From assembly GCF_047663525.1 (NCBI RefSeq), contig NC_092611.1, positions 8,035,001 through 8,099,000 on the forward strand: 64,000 bases of DNA, written 5' to 3'. A model generated the notes under the pieces. That model worked only from the letters and a program-made list of their open reading frames with translations, searched no databases and was not told where the DNA came from. The DNA is from Anas platyrhynchos. Lineage: Eukaryota; Chordata; Aves; Anseriformes; Anatidae. The stretch's first letter is position 1; each line of letters opens with the position of its first letter. The position numbers and the translations under genes are program-made. Shown here one piece after another: positions 25,041-48,400 of the stretch.

Positions 25041-25046
25041 TTTATT
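25041..25046 (-). terminator. possible RPS25 poly(A) signal AATAAA
   Basis: This is a canonical hexamer on the minus strand. A nearer variant ATTAAA at 25266-25261 would give the short 3' UTR usual for ribosomal protein mRNAs and may be the main signal. Confidence 0.45.
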
Positions 25047-25432
25047 GTGTGCATCCACATAGGATATATTGTTGAAGAGGTCGCTGGAAAACCTGCAAAG
25101 CAAGAAGTCCCAAATCAGACCACCAGTTCAAACCAGTTCAGTCCCAGTGTGCTCTGACCAAGGCAGCAGGCACCCACCTGCCCTAGGGCTCACAAAGACA
25201 GGAGAGCGCACACTGCCTTCCCCCCGTGGTGGGCAACGCGGGCAAAACAGCAAATGGCTCTTTAATTCTGGAGAGCTGCTGTTTCCAGTAACACTACCCT
25301 ATAAATGACTCGGAGTGCAAGCACCGTCCTCTGAGCAGACTAGAGAAGTGGCCAACCCCGAGCATGCAGCTGCTTGTTGGCTGCTGACACAGAAAAATCC
25401 AGCACCTGAGCAGAGCCCCCGCTCTCACCTTC

Positions 25433-28656
<3,224 letters not shown>

Positions 28657-29008
28657 AAAACGTGTTCCTGGTTGCCCAGATTCCTTTCTCTAAAGAGCGG
28701 GGCCTTTTTCTTCTCCCAGATCTCCCTCTTCCACAGCACAGACTGCATGTTCCCAAACATGCTTCGTATCTGCCAAGATAACGTTCTGGCCCATTCACAA
28801 AATTTACCTTGAACAATTCATTACTACTGTTTACTTCTGGGCCACAGAACCTTCTCTTGCAGCTCCCCTACCCCTGAATAAGAAAGACGTGGTGTAGGCT
28901 CTGTGGCCCTACTGCAGCCAATTGTTCCCTTTCATTTTGTATTTGTATATATGTATTTTTCCTGTATAGTTCTAACTTATGATTTTGCTAAGGGTTTCTG
29001 TGTAAAAG

Positions 29009-29014
29009 TAATAA
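29009..29014 (+). terminator. TRAPPC4 poly(A) signal AATAAA
   Basis: A canonical hexamer lies in the context gtaataaaacatt, about 350 nt after the stop codon. Confidence 0.7.
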
Positions 29015-29163
29015 AACATTCCTTAGAGAGGTGGATGGCTCCTTGTGTTCTGTTAAAGGGGCAGCTGGCACCAGGACCACCTCACGAGGACAAACTGTTT
29101 CTGACGGTTCTGCTTTTGCCATTCTTCAGAAGACAAACAGAGCCTTTGCGACACTGCTCCATT

Positions 29164-29169
29164 TTTATT
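29164..29169 (-). terminator. probable SLC37A4 poly(A) signal AATAAA
   Basis: Plus-strand tttatt reads AATAAA on the minus strand. It lies about 1.3 kb downstream of the SLC37A4 stop codon. Confidence 0.5.
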
Positions 29170-30461
29170 TCACAGATAGTAAAAGATCATATAATTAAGT
29201 ACAAAATGCAATTTGCTTCCATTATTTTAATTAAGACTGACCATCTACTCTTGCAACCGAGCTGTTCAGCAAAGTACGTGTGGTTCTTCAGGAGTTGAAC
29301 TCCCCTTTTCCAGTACCCCCAGATTGATACATCTTTCTGGGGGAAATGCAGGGATATTCAACAAAATCCTGGTTAAAAACTTGAGTCTACTTATTGCCAG
29401 AAGTAGTGGGTTGGACAGATCAGTGCTGCCTGCTGTCAGCAATATTCCTGCTCAGGCCTCTCTGAGATAGCTCAAGCCCTTACCCACAGCCATAAGAGAT
29501 GCAGTTTTTGCCTGAAAACATCCTATGCTACGCATCTTTTACTGATAAAATACAAGGCAATACTAGAAATAGCAGCTATCATAAAACCCAGCTGCAGAAG
29601 ATGTGTGCCAGTGGCAGCTGCTGTTGCAATGCCTGCTGCAGAGTCAGTTTTCCTAGCAGCTTGCAGAGCACACTCTGCAAATCAGACTTGGCAGCAGCTG
29701 CTGCTTTGCAAATCATTAACACTGTACACAGAAATCACACTGGGCAGGATCAGTTCAACAGAAGGAGCTTCTCTAAATGCTTTCCCCTGAACTACCAACC
29801 ATTTCTTGGAAACGTGCCTGTTTCTAAGTGCTGAGGAGAATCGCATCGCAGCACTCCATTAGTGATCCACTTGTCCAGAGCATAACAACAACCTAGCTTA
29901 TAAAAAAAATATCCTGGGTAAAGCTGTGAAGCTGTTCTGCAATAATTATTCACTGGTCTGTCTTAGTTCCAGGGCAGAAAGCAGAGAGCTCAAACCCAAG
30001 CCAACTAAGACAGCCGCATTTACAGCAGCTGCAAAGGATGAATGAGTGTAGAAAAGGTGCATATCAGTGTCCCTGAACAAGGAGGCTAAATTAACAGTTA
30101 ATGATTGAGACCAACAATGAGAACAAAACTAAACATGACAGCACCTGAAGCCAGCCAGGCATTTTACAGCACTTTCAGTTGAGTGGCTCGGGCTGTGAAA
30201 GCTGCCTGCATCACCAACAGTGCTGTAAAAAGGTCCAACAGTGCAATCACTGCACGTGGGGACTGGCTGAATTATCACATCTCAAGGGATAAAGCAATCA
30301 GCAGGAACCTTGTGCCTTCAGGCACGTGAAAGCAAATGAGAAGTTGACACATTTTTATGTAGGTTGCAGCAATAGTTAAACTCACTCCTAGGCCAGTTAA
30401 ATAAAAAACAAATACAATTTGTGTCAGCACGGGAGCATCCTTTTCACCAGGCAGCTTATCC

Positions 30462-38115
<7,654 letters not shown>

Positions 38116-38400
38116 CCCGCCGCGCTGCCGGGGCGCTGCAGGCCGGGGCGGAGCGCTCGGCGGCCCGGCCCCGCCACCACAGCGGCCCGGGGAGCCCGGG
38201 GAAGCGGCTCCCGAGCCACAACCACGGCCCCGTTCCGCCCCCGCTGCCCCTCACGGCCCCCGGTCGCGGTCCCGTTCCCCCCGCCGAGCGCGGACTCCGG
38301 CACCGGCCGAAGGTCGGCGCAGGCCGCGCCCCGCTGCCCGCCCACCCCCGCCACGGCTTAAGGAACGCCGAAATCGTCACAAATTCCCTCATCTTTCTCT
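38116..38400 (-). promoter_or_regulatory. SLC37A4 CpG-island promoter
   Basis: CpG-dense sequence surrounds and precedes the SLC37A4 start codon up to about 38355. A 19-base T tract (on the plus strand near 38401-38420) marks the outer edge. The HYOU1 transcript end probably falls just beyond, so this promoter sits very close behind an upstream gene on the same strand. Confidence 0.6.
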
Positions 38401-38420
38401 CTTTTTTTTTTTTTTTTTTC

Positions 38421-39475
38421 TCCACAGCAACCACAGCCCTCGTTAAGAGACCGTCTGGAAGTGCCGTTTTTATTTTTGGTCGAAAAGGCCGATGGAGAAC
38501 AACAGCAGATGCACGTTCACAAGTGGCGGCGCGAGGCGGAGACCCCCGCTCGTGTGTTTTAGCAGCATGAACAGTCCCGAGGAGTTAGGAGACCACAGCC
38601 AAGGACATGGATTTTCACAATGGAGCCAGGCCGAGTACACGAGATACCGAAGGAGGAGGATAGTTAGCGTAAATTGGCCAGGTTGCTTTTGTTTTTGCCT
38701 AGCCCTGTGCCACCTCTCTGGTCAACTACCGGTTGTTGTTCTGACTAAAAGATGCACTAACACATTCGTTCAGTCTCCTGTGCGTTCAATCTCGCAATTT
38801 CTGAATTTTTATTTTACAGTAAACAATAAACTGAATCCTTTCATTAAGTCTCACTTCACTGCTTTCAGACTCTGCTACAGAGCACAGATAGAGATGTTTT
38901 TAATAACAGTCGATGGAAGCAAACACCCTCTTATCTTGAAGCACAGAGCATCTGCCTCCCCACTTCTGTTCCAGTTTCTCATATGAATCCGAATGAGAAT
39001 ACACTTCCCAGCAGCTGAAATCACACAATTTCCTTAAGTTTGGACCTCAGTTGCTAATGCAACACCATCTCAGCAACATACGCTTCTGGATTAATCCCAT
39101 CTATCTTCACCAGGTGAGGTGTGGCACAGAGCATATGTTCCAAGTTACTTCCTAAGGCTTAAAACCTTCCTTAAACCGTATTCTCTCTACAGAAAGGTCA
39201 TTTTGGTGACTTCTGTCCTGAAACTGAGACAATTCTTGGTGAGCACACGGCCACCTTTAAACATGTAAGAACAACAAAAAAAATAAACACCCAAATTCGC
39301 TAAGTTAGTAGCAGAAAATTCCCCAGAAAGAAAAAAAATTTACATCTCTCTTCCATTTTGTTGTCAGACTGTTGTGTTCCATTTACATCATAACTAACTA
39401 GGTCCATTAAAAAAAAAAAAAAAGAAAGTAACAATGAAATAAATAGATGCTGACACCAGTGGGATTTCAGGGGTG
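38421..39475 (-). other. HYOU1 3' UTR
   Basis: The interval after the HYOU1 stop codon has two minus-strand AATAAA signals, at 38813-38808 and 38474-38469. They give 3' UTRs of about 0.7 and 1.0 kb. The distal signal lies only about 350 bp from the SLC37A4 start codon. No independent gene is visible; the plus-strand open frame at 38492-38986 has no support. Confidence 0.6.
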
Positions 39476-42400
39476 TTATAACTCATCATTTTTTCTGCTT
39501 TCTCCTCCAGCTTCTGGTTTCTTCTCTGTTTTGGACCCTGTGTAAAGAAATAAACACACAGTTACACACTGTAACAGCTTTTAGGGCACACAAGGCAGCA
39601 CTGAAAGTCACTGACATTCATTAAGTATTCCACTGAACTCTTGATCTATTTACACACACCAGACAAACGCTTTCAGAACTGATATTCAGCTCCAAAGAGT
39701 TGAAGACCTTACTGCCATCCACCTGTTGAATATTGGTGTCTTCACAATACTACTGTCAGAAAAACATGCACCTGCAGATCAGTTCCTAGAGAGCTTTAGA
39801 AAGACAGGCTTACTCCTAAGGAACTGGCTATGAACTGTTGTGCCAGAGGCAGAAATCAGCTGCTGAGGCAGTGGTACACTGTAACCTCACACTGAACAAT
39901 GAGCATTTGACACCGTGAGAAACCCAAAATTTTCACCTTCCTCTTTGCAGAATTAAGAACTGCTCCATAATCAGGATTTTCAGCATATTGCTACGTCCCA
40001 CATCCTTTTAGGATGAAAAAAGCCTGCAATCGTAGGTATCAAGTTCTAGACCACTGATCAAACATATACCCACCGGAGTCTGATTGAGGCTCATCACCTG
40101 GTGCTTTCTCAGCCGTAGGAGGTTCCTCGGCTGGACTGATATCCTCAGGTTTATCTATATAAAGCAGAAAGAGCACAGAAGTTAAGGGAAAATACACAGA
40201 GATTAGATGTGGGGAGATTAGGTGACCAGCAGCAAGTGAGGTTTACAAACAGGTCGGCCATGGTGTCTCAGCAGGACTCCAGTAATTCACTCTGACTCTA
40301 AGAGGAACCAGCAGGCAACTCTGCTGACAAACAGCAATCTAAATTTTAAAGGAATGGGATACTCGGAACCTGAGGATCTTTAAAAAAAAATAATTCCAAA
40401 AACAAGAAGCTTTAGTGTCCCAGGCAGATGTTTTTTTGGGGCCCACCTAAGCTACAAACCTCTCTCATCAACAGCTCAATCCATTTCTTGATGTAGGTCA
40501 CAACCATGAATATTTTTTCTAGACATCCAGAAGGCAACCGGTGGCTTATCTTTCTTACAAGGCAGACAGACAAAGAGGTAGATGCTAAATAGGAAGATGT
40601 ATCCTAGGTAGTACATAAATCTTCCTTCCCAGAAAGCTGGCAGAAACAGAGGGGTGGGGAGGGAAAAAAAAATAACAGCCCACGACTGTCATACCTAGAC
40701 TGTCTCAACAATCTTTGAGAATTAGGAGGATCATTTGATTTGTCAGTTAACCGGTGTCTTCACATATTTAGCTCCCTTTTAAAAATGCGTTACTATCTGG
40801 CAATTATCTAATAGTAAGGCCACACTTCCCACCCACTCCTTACCTTCTTGCTTCCCCTCCGTGGGAGGGATAGTGCTCTCACTCTCAGAGGTTGCTGTAG
40901 CATTCTTGCCTGAATCAGGTTTTGTGGCATTCTTCTCCTTTTTAGATTTGGGTTTTGCAAACTTGGCCTTGTTCAGAAGATACTGCACTTCCCTGTCCAA
41001 GGCTGCTATCTTGAGCTCTATATCTTTGGACAGCAGGACAGGTTTCTCAGCAGGAGACAGCTTTTTCTGTTCAGCCAGTGTCTCATTTTTCCACATCTAT
41101 GGGAAGGGAGGGGAAAGGTGCTTTTTGGATGTTTCTTAGTTCCAGGAACTACCGTGTATCACAATCTCAGTCACCACTCCTGAGTGTTCTAACATTGCTC
41201 AGGATAACACTGCTCAGTGTTGCATTTCTACGAGTTTCTTAGTTACACAGACAAAGGACAAAAAGAAACAGAACCCTCAAAACCCACTGGCTGCTTCTGA
41301 AAACCACGTAGCCAGATTACTGGGCTATTCCACCACTCTTGGAGATAACTGTCCACACTTAACACAAAAAACATTCCCCTAGAGCTTTCTGGGGTCACAC
41401 AGAGGATTAGAAAACACTGAAACACGTTTGCTGGTGGCATGGAAACAAGACATGCACTCTCTACGCCCTGACTTTGGGTGAATGTACAAAAGCTACTTCT
41501 TGAAACGGGAAGCACAACCCATTTACCATTGTTTCATTGATTGCTTTTTCCAGCGTACCCAGTTCCACTTCTGTGAATATCTGGTCAGACTCTGGAATCA
41601 TGCGGGCTCCCCTTAAAGACAAAAAGAAAGTTCATTTTTGTTTAACCAAACAGACTATGCATTGGCAACTCAGAGTTCACACTACCAGTAAAAACCAGTA
41701 ATAAATAGTCACTGCACATACCAAATTAGAAAGACAAGTGTAAAATGTACTAACACTTCCTGCAGGAAACAGAGTCCTAAATCTATCTCTGGGTGTTAGG
41801 AATGGAATACACAGTCAGCAAATGCAACTGTCACAACAGAAGAACAGGGAAGACTCAAAAAGCTGAGGCCATAGAACCAAGAGGGAAAAGAAAAGTTTGC
41901 TTGGAAATAGTCTGTACAGCACTGGACATTTCCTCTTCTTCCAGTTTAAACAGTTTGCATGGTTCTGTTAACGTGTTTTACAGAACCAAGCACTAGGGAA
42001 GCTGAGTTTTGGCCATCTTTCCTCACAAGCACTAGTGACTTTCAGAACAGATTCAATCTGGACAAGTTCTGCTGGCATCCCTTACGTTATGGGCTGCACA
42101 ACTCTTATTCCTAACAGCTTGCTCTTACTTGAGGAAGATGTTTGAGTGGTTAAGCAGACTCTCCAGGGCAGCCAGGCGTTCTGGCCATTTTCTCCTTTCC
42201 TCGACACGGAAAAAGAGGTTCCTACAAAGCTTCTTCAGCTCTGCAAGCTTGTCTTTCAGCTCCTGCAAAAAGGGGAGAGTAGAAAGCAAACAATCAGCTT
42301 GCCCAGTCTCTAACTCTTTCCCTTGTGAACGCTGTAAACCCCAGACGTTAAAACTTGCAGTTTTGTAGTTCTCTATCAAATACACTATTTCCATACAGTA

Positions 42401-45400
42401 AAATAAAAGCCACGTGACTAAGCTTTACGCACAATCAACAGGTTACTGCTGAGGCTGTTGAAGACCATTCACACTCATCGAATGGTCAATGGAATGTGTC
42501 CAACCACACGTTCATATGGTTGGAAGAACTAATACACATTACATCTGTGAACTGTGGAAGCAAGAAATTTTCAAGAACTAGATCATAAAGATTCAAGATG
42601 GCTCAATACTCAGTCAGCCCATACGATGATTTCTTTGTCAGTTATAGCAGACAGGTATCGCGACTCCACACAGCAATACCTTAGTTGCAGCTGCATAGCC
42701 CTCCTCCTCCATCCAATTCGAAGCTTCACTAAGTTTCTTGGAAATTTCTTCTCTCTCCTCCTCCGTTGAGACAAACTGATACTCTTCTTGGTAAAGCTTG
42801 TCCTGAAAAGAACAAAGCAAGCGTTCCCTTCAAACAACACTTGGTGTGAAAGGAAAAGCCACCAGCTCACCCACTAGTAACTGGGATGCACTCTGAAGTC
42901 CAGGCATGCTGCATGCATTGCTTAGGAGATTTTCATTCAGCCCTCCCAAATCTGAGCTCCTGCTCCCAGCATTTCTATATGCTGGACGGAAGATATGCTG
43001 AAGTTCATTCTGCATTTAGGAAACCTCTCAATTCCACATGGGCTTGGGAAGCCTAATGTTAGAGAAGGTGACTGAAGGTTTAGAGCCGGGCTCTTCAAAT
43101 CAGCTCAAAGAACCTTGCATCCAGATAAGCCAAACTACATGAGCCACTTCTACCCACGTTCCAGGAATTCTCATTTCTTTATTTCCCTGTCTTACCTGGG
43201 TCTCAAAGATGAAGGACTCCAAGCTGTTGGCTGATTTTTCTCTTTCCTGTTTCTCTAGATCTCTGACTGTTAAGTCTTGGAGTCTAGAATGTGAACAGAG
43301 CAGAGATCAAAGGTATTAAGTGCCTTTAGATGAGCACCTGACTAAAGAAATCCAGCAGCACTACAACAAATTTTACTATTTGTGTAATGTTTCTCTAAAA
43401 CCAGATTAGGCATCAAGGACCAAAGAAGGAATGTTTCACTCAAAGAAAATCAGTTTAAGGGAACAGAAAAGGTATCACTCCTGCACAGGGAATACTGGTA
43501 AGAGGTAAGTTTTGAAACTCTCTTCCTTTTGTCACAAAGCAACTCACTTCCTTCATCTAGAGCCTTAACCACGCAGAGCTATTTAAAACATACTTTTTCA
43601 TTGAGCTCTTCAGTTCATCCTCTAACAGGTCAGGCACATCATTTACATCCAGTTCCATGGTGATTTCATGGACAAGCTTTTGCTTCTTGGGTGCTTTGAT
43701 TTTCTTCTCTTCCTCTGTTTTAGTAGCTGTGCTTGCACCAGAACTTTTGGACGGTTCTTCTTCTTTCGTAGTTTCTTTATTTTCTTTGGGATCCTGTAAC
43801 AGACAAGACAAAATTTCAGCCAAGCAGACAGATTTGCATTGTGTTCCAATAATAGCCTGAAAGATGTTCCTAATGCAGCTGAATTCAAAGGACCTAGTTA
43901 CCAAAGACTGCCCAAGCAAGTAAGAAATCTTGGGCATATCTGCAGGACAAAATTGGAGGAATGCATCAACATATTTCCACGAGAATTCTGCATGCAGACA
44001 AGACACTGACAACTTAAAAAGGAACAAAGGACAAAGAGAGGCTTCAGTAGAAAAGAGATGTGTTCCCTGCAACTGAAGGCTAACTGAACTTTTTCCAAGG
44101 CAGGCCACTAATAGAGAAAGAATGCCACTGAGCACTGCAAAACAATAGGAATTTATTTGCTCCAAATGTACCCCTCAGACACCACAGTCTCAGTCCCATT
44201 CTTTCAACCTGATGCTTACCTGAGACTCTGCTTTCTCGCCTTCTTCTTTTTTTTGTGGTTCTTCTTTCAGAGGGGTACTTTCTGCCTGATCTGGAGGTGG
44301 TGACTGCTGTTTCTCTTCTCCCTGCTCTTCACCAGCATCTTCTGCACTGCTCTTCTGGCCTTGTTTCCCTCCCTGCTCTTCTTTAGCTGTTTCTGCGAGG
44401 CTTTCTTCTTCTTCCTGACCACCACAGGCAAGTAAAGGGGAAAACAAAAAGTTTTGGAGTAGAAATCCCATGCAAACATTTCACAGAACAGATAATATTC
44501 TGCAAAAACACAGCATTCTCAGAGAAAGCAGACATTCATGAGGGGCTGTACTAGGTAGGGTAGAGGCAGAAGATTAAGAGACACTTCGGTGCAGAACATG
44601 AATCCATGGCACAGAAGTTCCATCTCACTGGAAGGAAACCAAATCAGTACTGCCATTGAAACTGCAGTTGTGCCTATAAGGCCCAGAAGAAAACAAGTAG
44701 CCTGCTAGACACTTGTACTAATAACAGATGGAAATGTATCTGTGTGTCACCAGAACAATTTAGAAACAAGACACTTCAACAGAAATAACTCCCGTAATGT
44801 TAGTCCACTGTCAGGGCAGTCACCATGGGGCTCACCTGAACTGAGTCTGTCAGGTTCTCTCCAGTCTCTGGTGTATGGCCACCACCCCCAAACAGGCTTG
44901 AGATTGTGTTTCCAAGTTCTGTCAACAGGAGACAAAAGGTCCAGAACACCGTATTTCCAAAGGAAGAAGTAAGCCCTCTTCAGCGATCAGTTCTTTCCCT
45001 CACAACTGTAATGATGACCAAGGAGCTTTCCAACAGATTTGCTACAAACACTGCAGAACCTCATTCTTCCTGACTTTATTTTGTGCTTCTGCGTGCACGC
45101 AGAAGTGTGCAAATTTGTTACTTCAGCTAAAAAGCTCCAAGCTTCAGCCTGTGACTGCATTAGCCATCTCTCCCCTTCCCCTCCAAACATGCAGGTTTCC
45201 AACTCCCCCTTATAGGCAAGCTTTGCACTTTCTCTAAAATCCAAGAGGTGCAAAGCACAGATGAGAGCTGAAATGATCAGATGTAAATGAACAAGGAGAA
45301 AAGGACCTATTTTTCAACTTGCAATGTGTGCAATAGTCACCTTAGGAACGAATGACATCTCAGAGCTCCTTGCAGCACCCAGAAGCCACTTGCACAGGGC

Positions 45401-48400
45401 TTCTGTGTGTTCTGCAGCTGTTGCTATCAGGGACTACGGTTAACTGTCTAATTTCCACCCCTCAAATACATGGTGCTTGCTGTGCTCAGGGAAACAGTAT
45501 GCTTATAGTAATCCCAGATACTGCTAATAAAAAAAAGTCAGTATGAATATTAAAGCTCAGTATTTACTTGTTAGAGTTGACTCCTCCTCCAGTTTGTCTT
45601 CCACCAAGGTCTCAAACACAGATTCCACCTTGGAGAGGTGAGCATAGAATTAGTTTTAAGAAGGGACCATCAATAGCATAAACAAGGACAGCACTGGGAA
45701 GATACACAGGGTGACAAACATCACAACAGGGCTTACTCGGTCAAGACTTAGTACTCCACTCTCATCCATGTTGAAGTGAGCTTTGATGCCTTTGGACTCG
45801 TAATCTGAGTGCTTCTTGAAACTGTCTCCAACTCCCTTTAACCTCACAGTAGTGAGATTGAGAGATCCAAAAATCCTGGTGATAGACAAAAGCAGAAAGT
45901 GATTGAACTTAAGATGCAGAACAGCAAACCAGTTCTCACACCCACAGCATTGGACAATTGCACTAAGCAAGGAACCAGTGTTGTTTGGTCTGCTAAAACA
46001 TAACCTGGAGAATCAATCTGCAAATACGTCCTAGTGGCCAGTCAGATCCATAGGCTGGGCACCCTGCATTGCCATGGGGCTGTCTGCTCTGCTGCTGGAC
46101 TCAACTCACCGCAAATCATCCTGGTTCAGGAAAGACAGATCTCCATAGTTGACATAGAACTCAAAGTCATCCGTGTAGCGGTTGAAAGTGATAACTTTAC
46201 GCTGTGGATAGGGTGCCATGCGCTGGAACAAAATCCTCTTATTATGCTTTAAACTCTTGGATTTATCATCTTCCTCAACTTCACGAGTAAACTCCACCTG
46301 CATCACAAATACAAAGTAAGACAAAACAACTACAAGCTTCCTTTACAGCATCCTATGTCAGAGGCTTCCACAGCATTTGACTGCCCTACCTCATGCAAAA
46401 GCTGGGGAACAGGTATGTATTTTTCAACAGATATTTCTATATGCCTGACTTCTTCGATATATCACTTCTGTGTTACTGAATATTTATTCTGTTTTCTTTA
46501 TTAGATTGGCAGAAAAGTCTCCATAGCTTCCTTGCTCAAAAAAAATAATCCAATAGGTCACGTGGAACATTTCTCCCAACACAGCCCCGTTTACCCACAT
46601 CTTTTACAAAAGAAGGCAAGCCAAGGGTTACCTGAATAGGAAACATAGCTGCGTCTCGAACCACAAAAGGCTTCACCTTAAAGGCTTTGCTCAGAGCGGC
46701 TGCCTGGTAGACTGCACCCATAGCTGCAGCCTCATCAGCATTGATATTCTTGCCCAGTTCTTCTCTACGAAGTGAAAAGCAAAAGACATGAGCTTTGCAG
46801 CCACTGCCACGAGCAGCAATTTGTCAATAGGAGACATACTAGGGGGCCTCACATACTCACTTGCCCACAGCTTTCAGCAAAACTTCCTGCACTTTGGGGA
46901 CCCGTGTGGCACCGCCAACTAGAATCACCTGGTCAATTCCATCCTAGGGATTGGAAACAGTCACCTTGTCTTTGAGAAAGCAATTTTGGAAAGCTAAGTT
47001 CAGGGCTTCCTTACGGTTCTTCCCCGGACACCACACTCTGACGCGGTGCTTTAAGAACAACCATGCTACATGCTGCAGTCCTTAATGCAGGGCAGTGCCT
47101 GAGGTCTCAGACAGGCTGATGTGAGCCATGCCAGCAATAGGAACCTCGGATCAGGTCTATCAAACATGGTTGATATGGCCACTGCTAAAAGTCACCTGAA
47201 ACGCGGGACTTAATTTAGAATTAAATAACTACAGGTTATGCCAGAGGAGCCAGTGACTCAGGCAGCAAGTTGGACCAGAACAGACAGAAACCCGGCCTCT
47301 AAGAGGTGAATCAACATCTTGCTTTGAATACAATAGCCAAAAGATGCTAAAGAGTATGCTGGCGTTCTGGAATGTGAGCATTTAGCAGCACTGTAACTCT
47401 CTCCAAATGACTGCATCACATTTGGTCCAACTGCAGTCAGGAACAGGGCTTCTAAAGAGAGTGCTCAAACAAGAAGCCTGAACAGCAGTAATTCTGTTTC
47501 CAAGCAGTTTAAGATAAAACTTCAGAAGAGAGACCAGAAACCAGCATCCCAGACAACACAAGGAAAGACCAGTCTTTAAAACCTCCAGCCCAAGAACAAA
47601 AATTTTTTTTAACAGAAAGAAAACACTCCTCCAGCTACCTTATTTCGGGCAGATAGTGCAGAGCCACAACAGACTCCTGCTTGGCACTGCAAAAAGTAAC
47701 TTCTCTGCAGCACCAACACCACTGTCTACTACAACAGCAGGCATCTGTACTTCTCAGCAGTGCTGATGCCTTGTAAATAACACAGTCACTGATGCTTTGA
47801 TCATGACGTGACAGCAGCTCCACGAATGGAAACCTTCAGGCTTCTTAATGGATTCCTAAACATACCAGTTTCATTTCTGCGCTGCTCAGAGCCTGTTGCA
47901 CAGGTCCTGGGACTCGTTGAAACAAGTCAGAGCACAAATCCTCAAATTCTTGCCTTGAGACTTTGGCCTTGAAGTCAATATCATCCAGTAGCCCCTCAAT
48001 CTGTTCAGGGAAAAAAATAAATATGTATCTCTTTCTCCATGGAGCATTCTACAAGCAAAAACTTTGCTTGATTTGCCCAGTATGCAAAAAGTTCCAGCTT
48101 TGTTAACGCACCTATAACTTGACTGCGCTTCATCTGAACCCTACAACTGCTAAAGTAATGAGTTATGATTTATTAATATTTAACTATTTATTAGATAATT
48201 AATCTAAATAACATCATCCCACCCTCAGTCCTAAAAACTCTGGAAACCCTGCAACAAAAAGTCATACCTGTGCCACGTGGTCAGCATTTGCACTCAGGAC
48301 AGTTTTCAGACGATTGGCCTCCTTTAGTAGTTTGGCCATGGCCCGGGGATTCTTCCGGACATCTTTTGAGGGATGTTGATCATTAAAGAGCTTTGCCAAA

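Larger units (their letters stand above)
24037..25432. other. convergent 3' UTRs of CENATAC and RPS25
   Basis: CENATAC ends with an AATAAA signal at 24369-24374 on the plus strand. RPS25 has two candidate signals on the minus strand, ATTAAA at 25266-25261 and AATAAA at 25046-25041. The interval between about 24400 and 25020 is AT-rich with no gene that I can see. Confidence 0.6.
28657..30461. other. convergent 3' UTRs of TRAPPC4 and SLC37A4
   Basis: TRAPPC4 has AATAAA near 29009-29014. On the minus strand, AATAAA at 29169-29164 is the first clear canonical signal I see for SLC37A4. If used it gives a 3' UTR of about 1.3 kb and leaves only about 100 bp between the two cleavage sites. No further gene is visible. 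Confidence 0.6.

Noticed and set aside
38492-38986. 164-codon plus-strand open frame downstream of SLC37A4
   Set aside because: It lies within the HYOU1 3' UTR on the opposite strand. There is no homologue that I recognise and no promoter, and it ends in AT-rich sequence.
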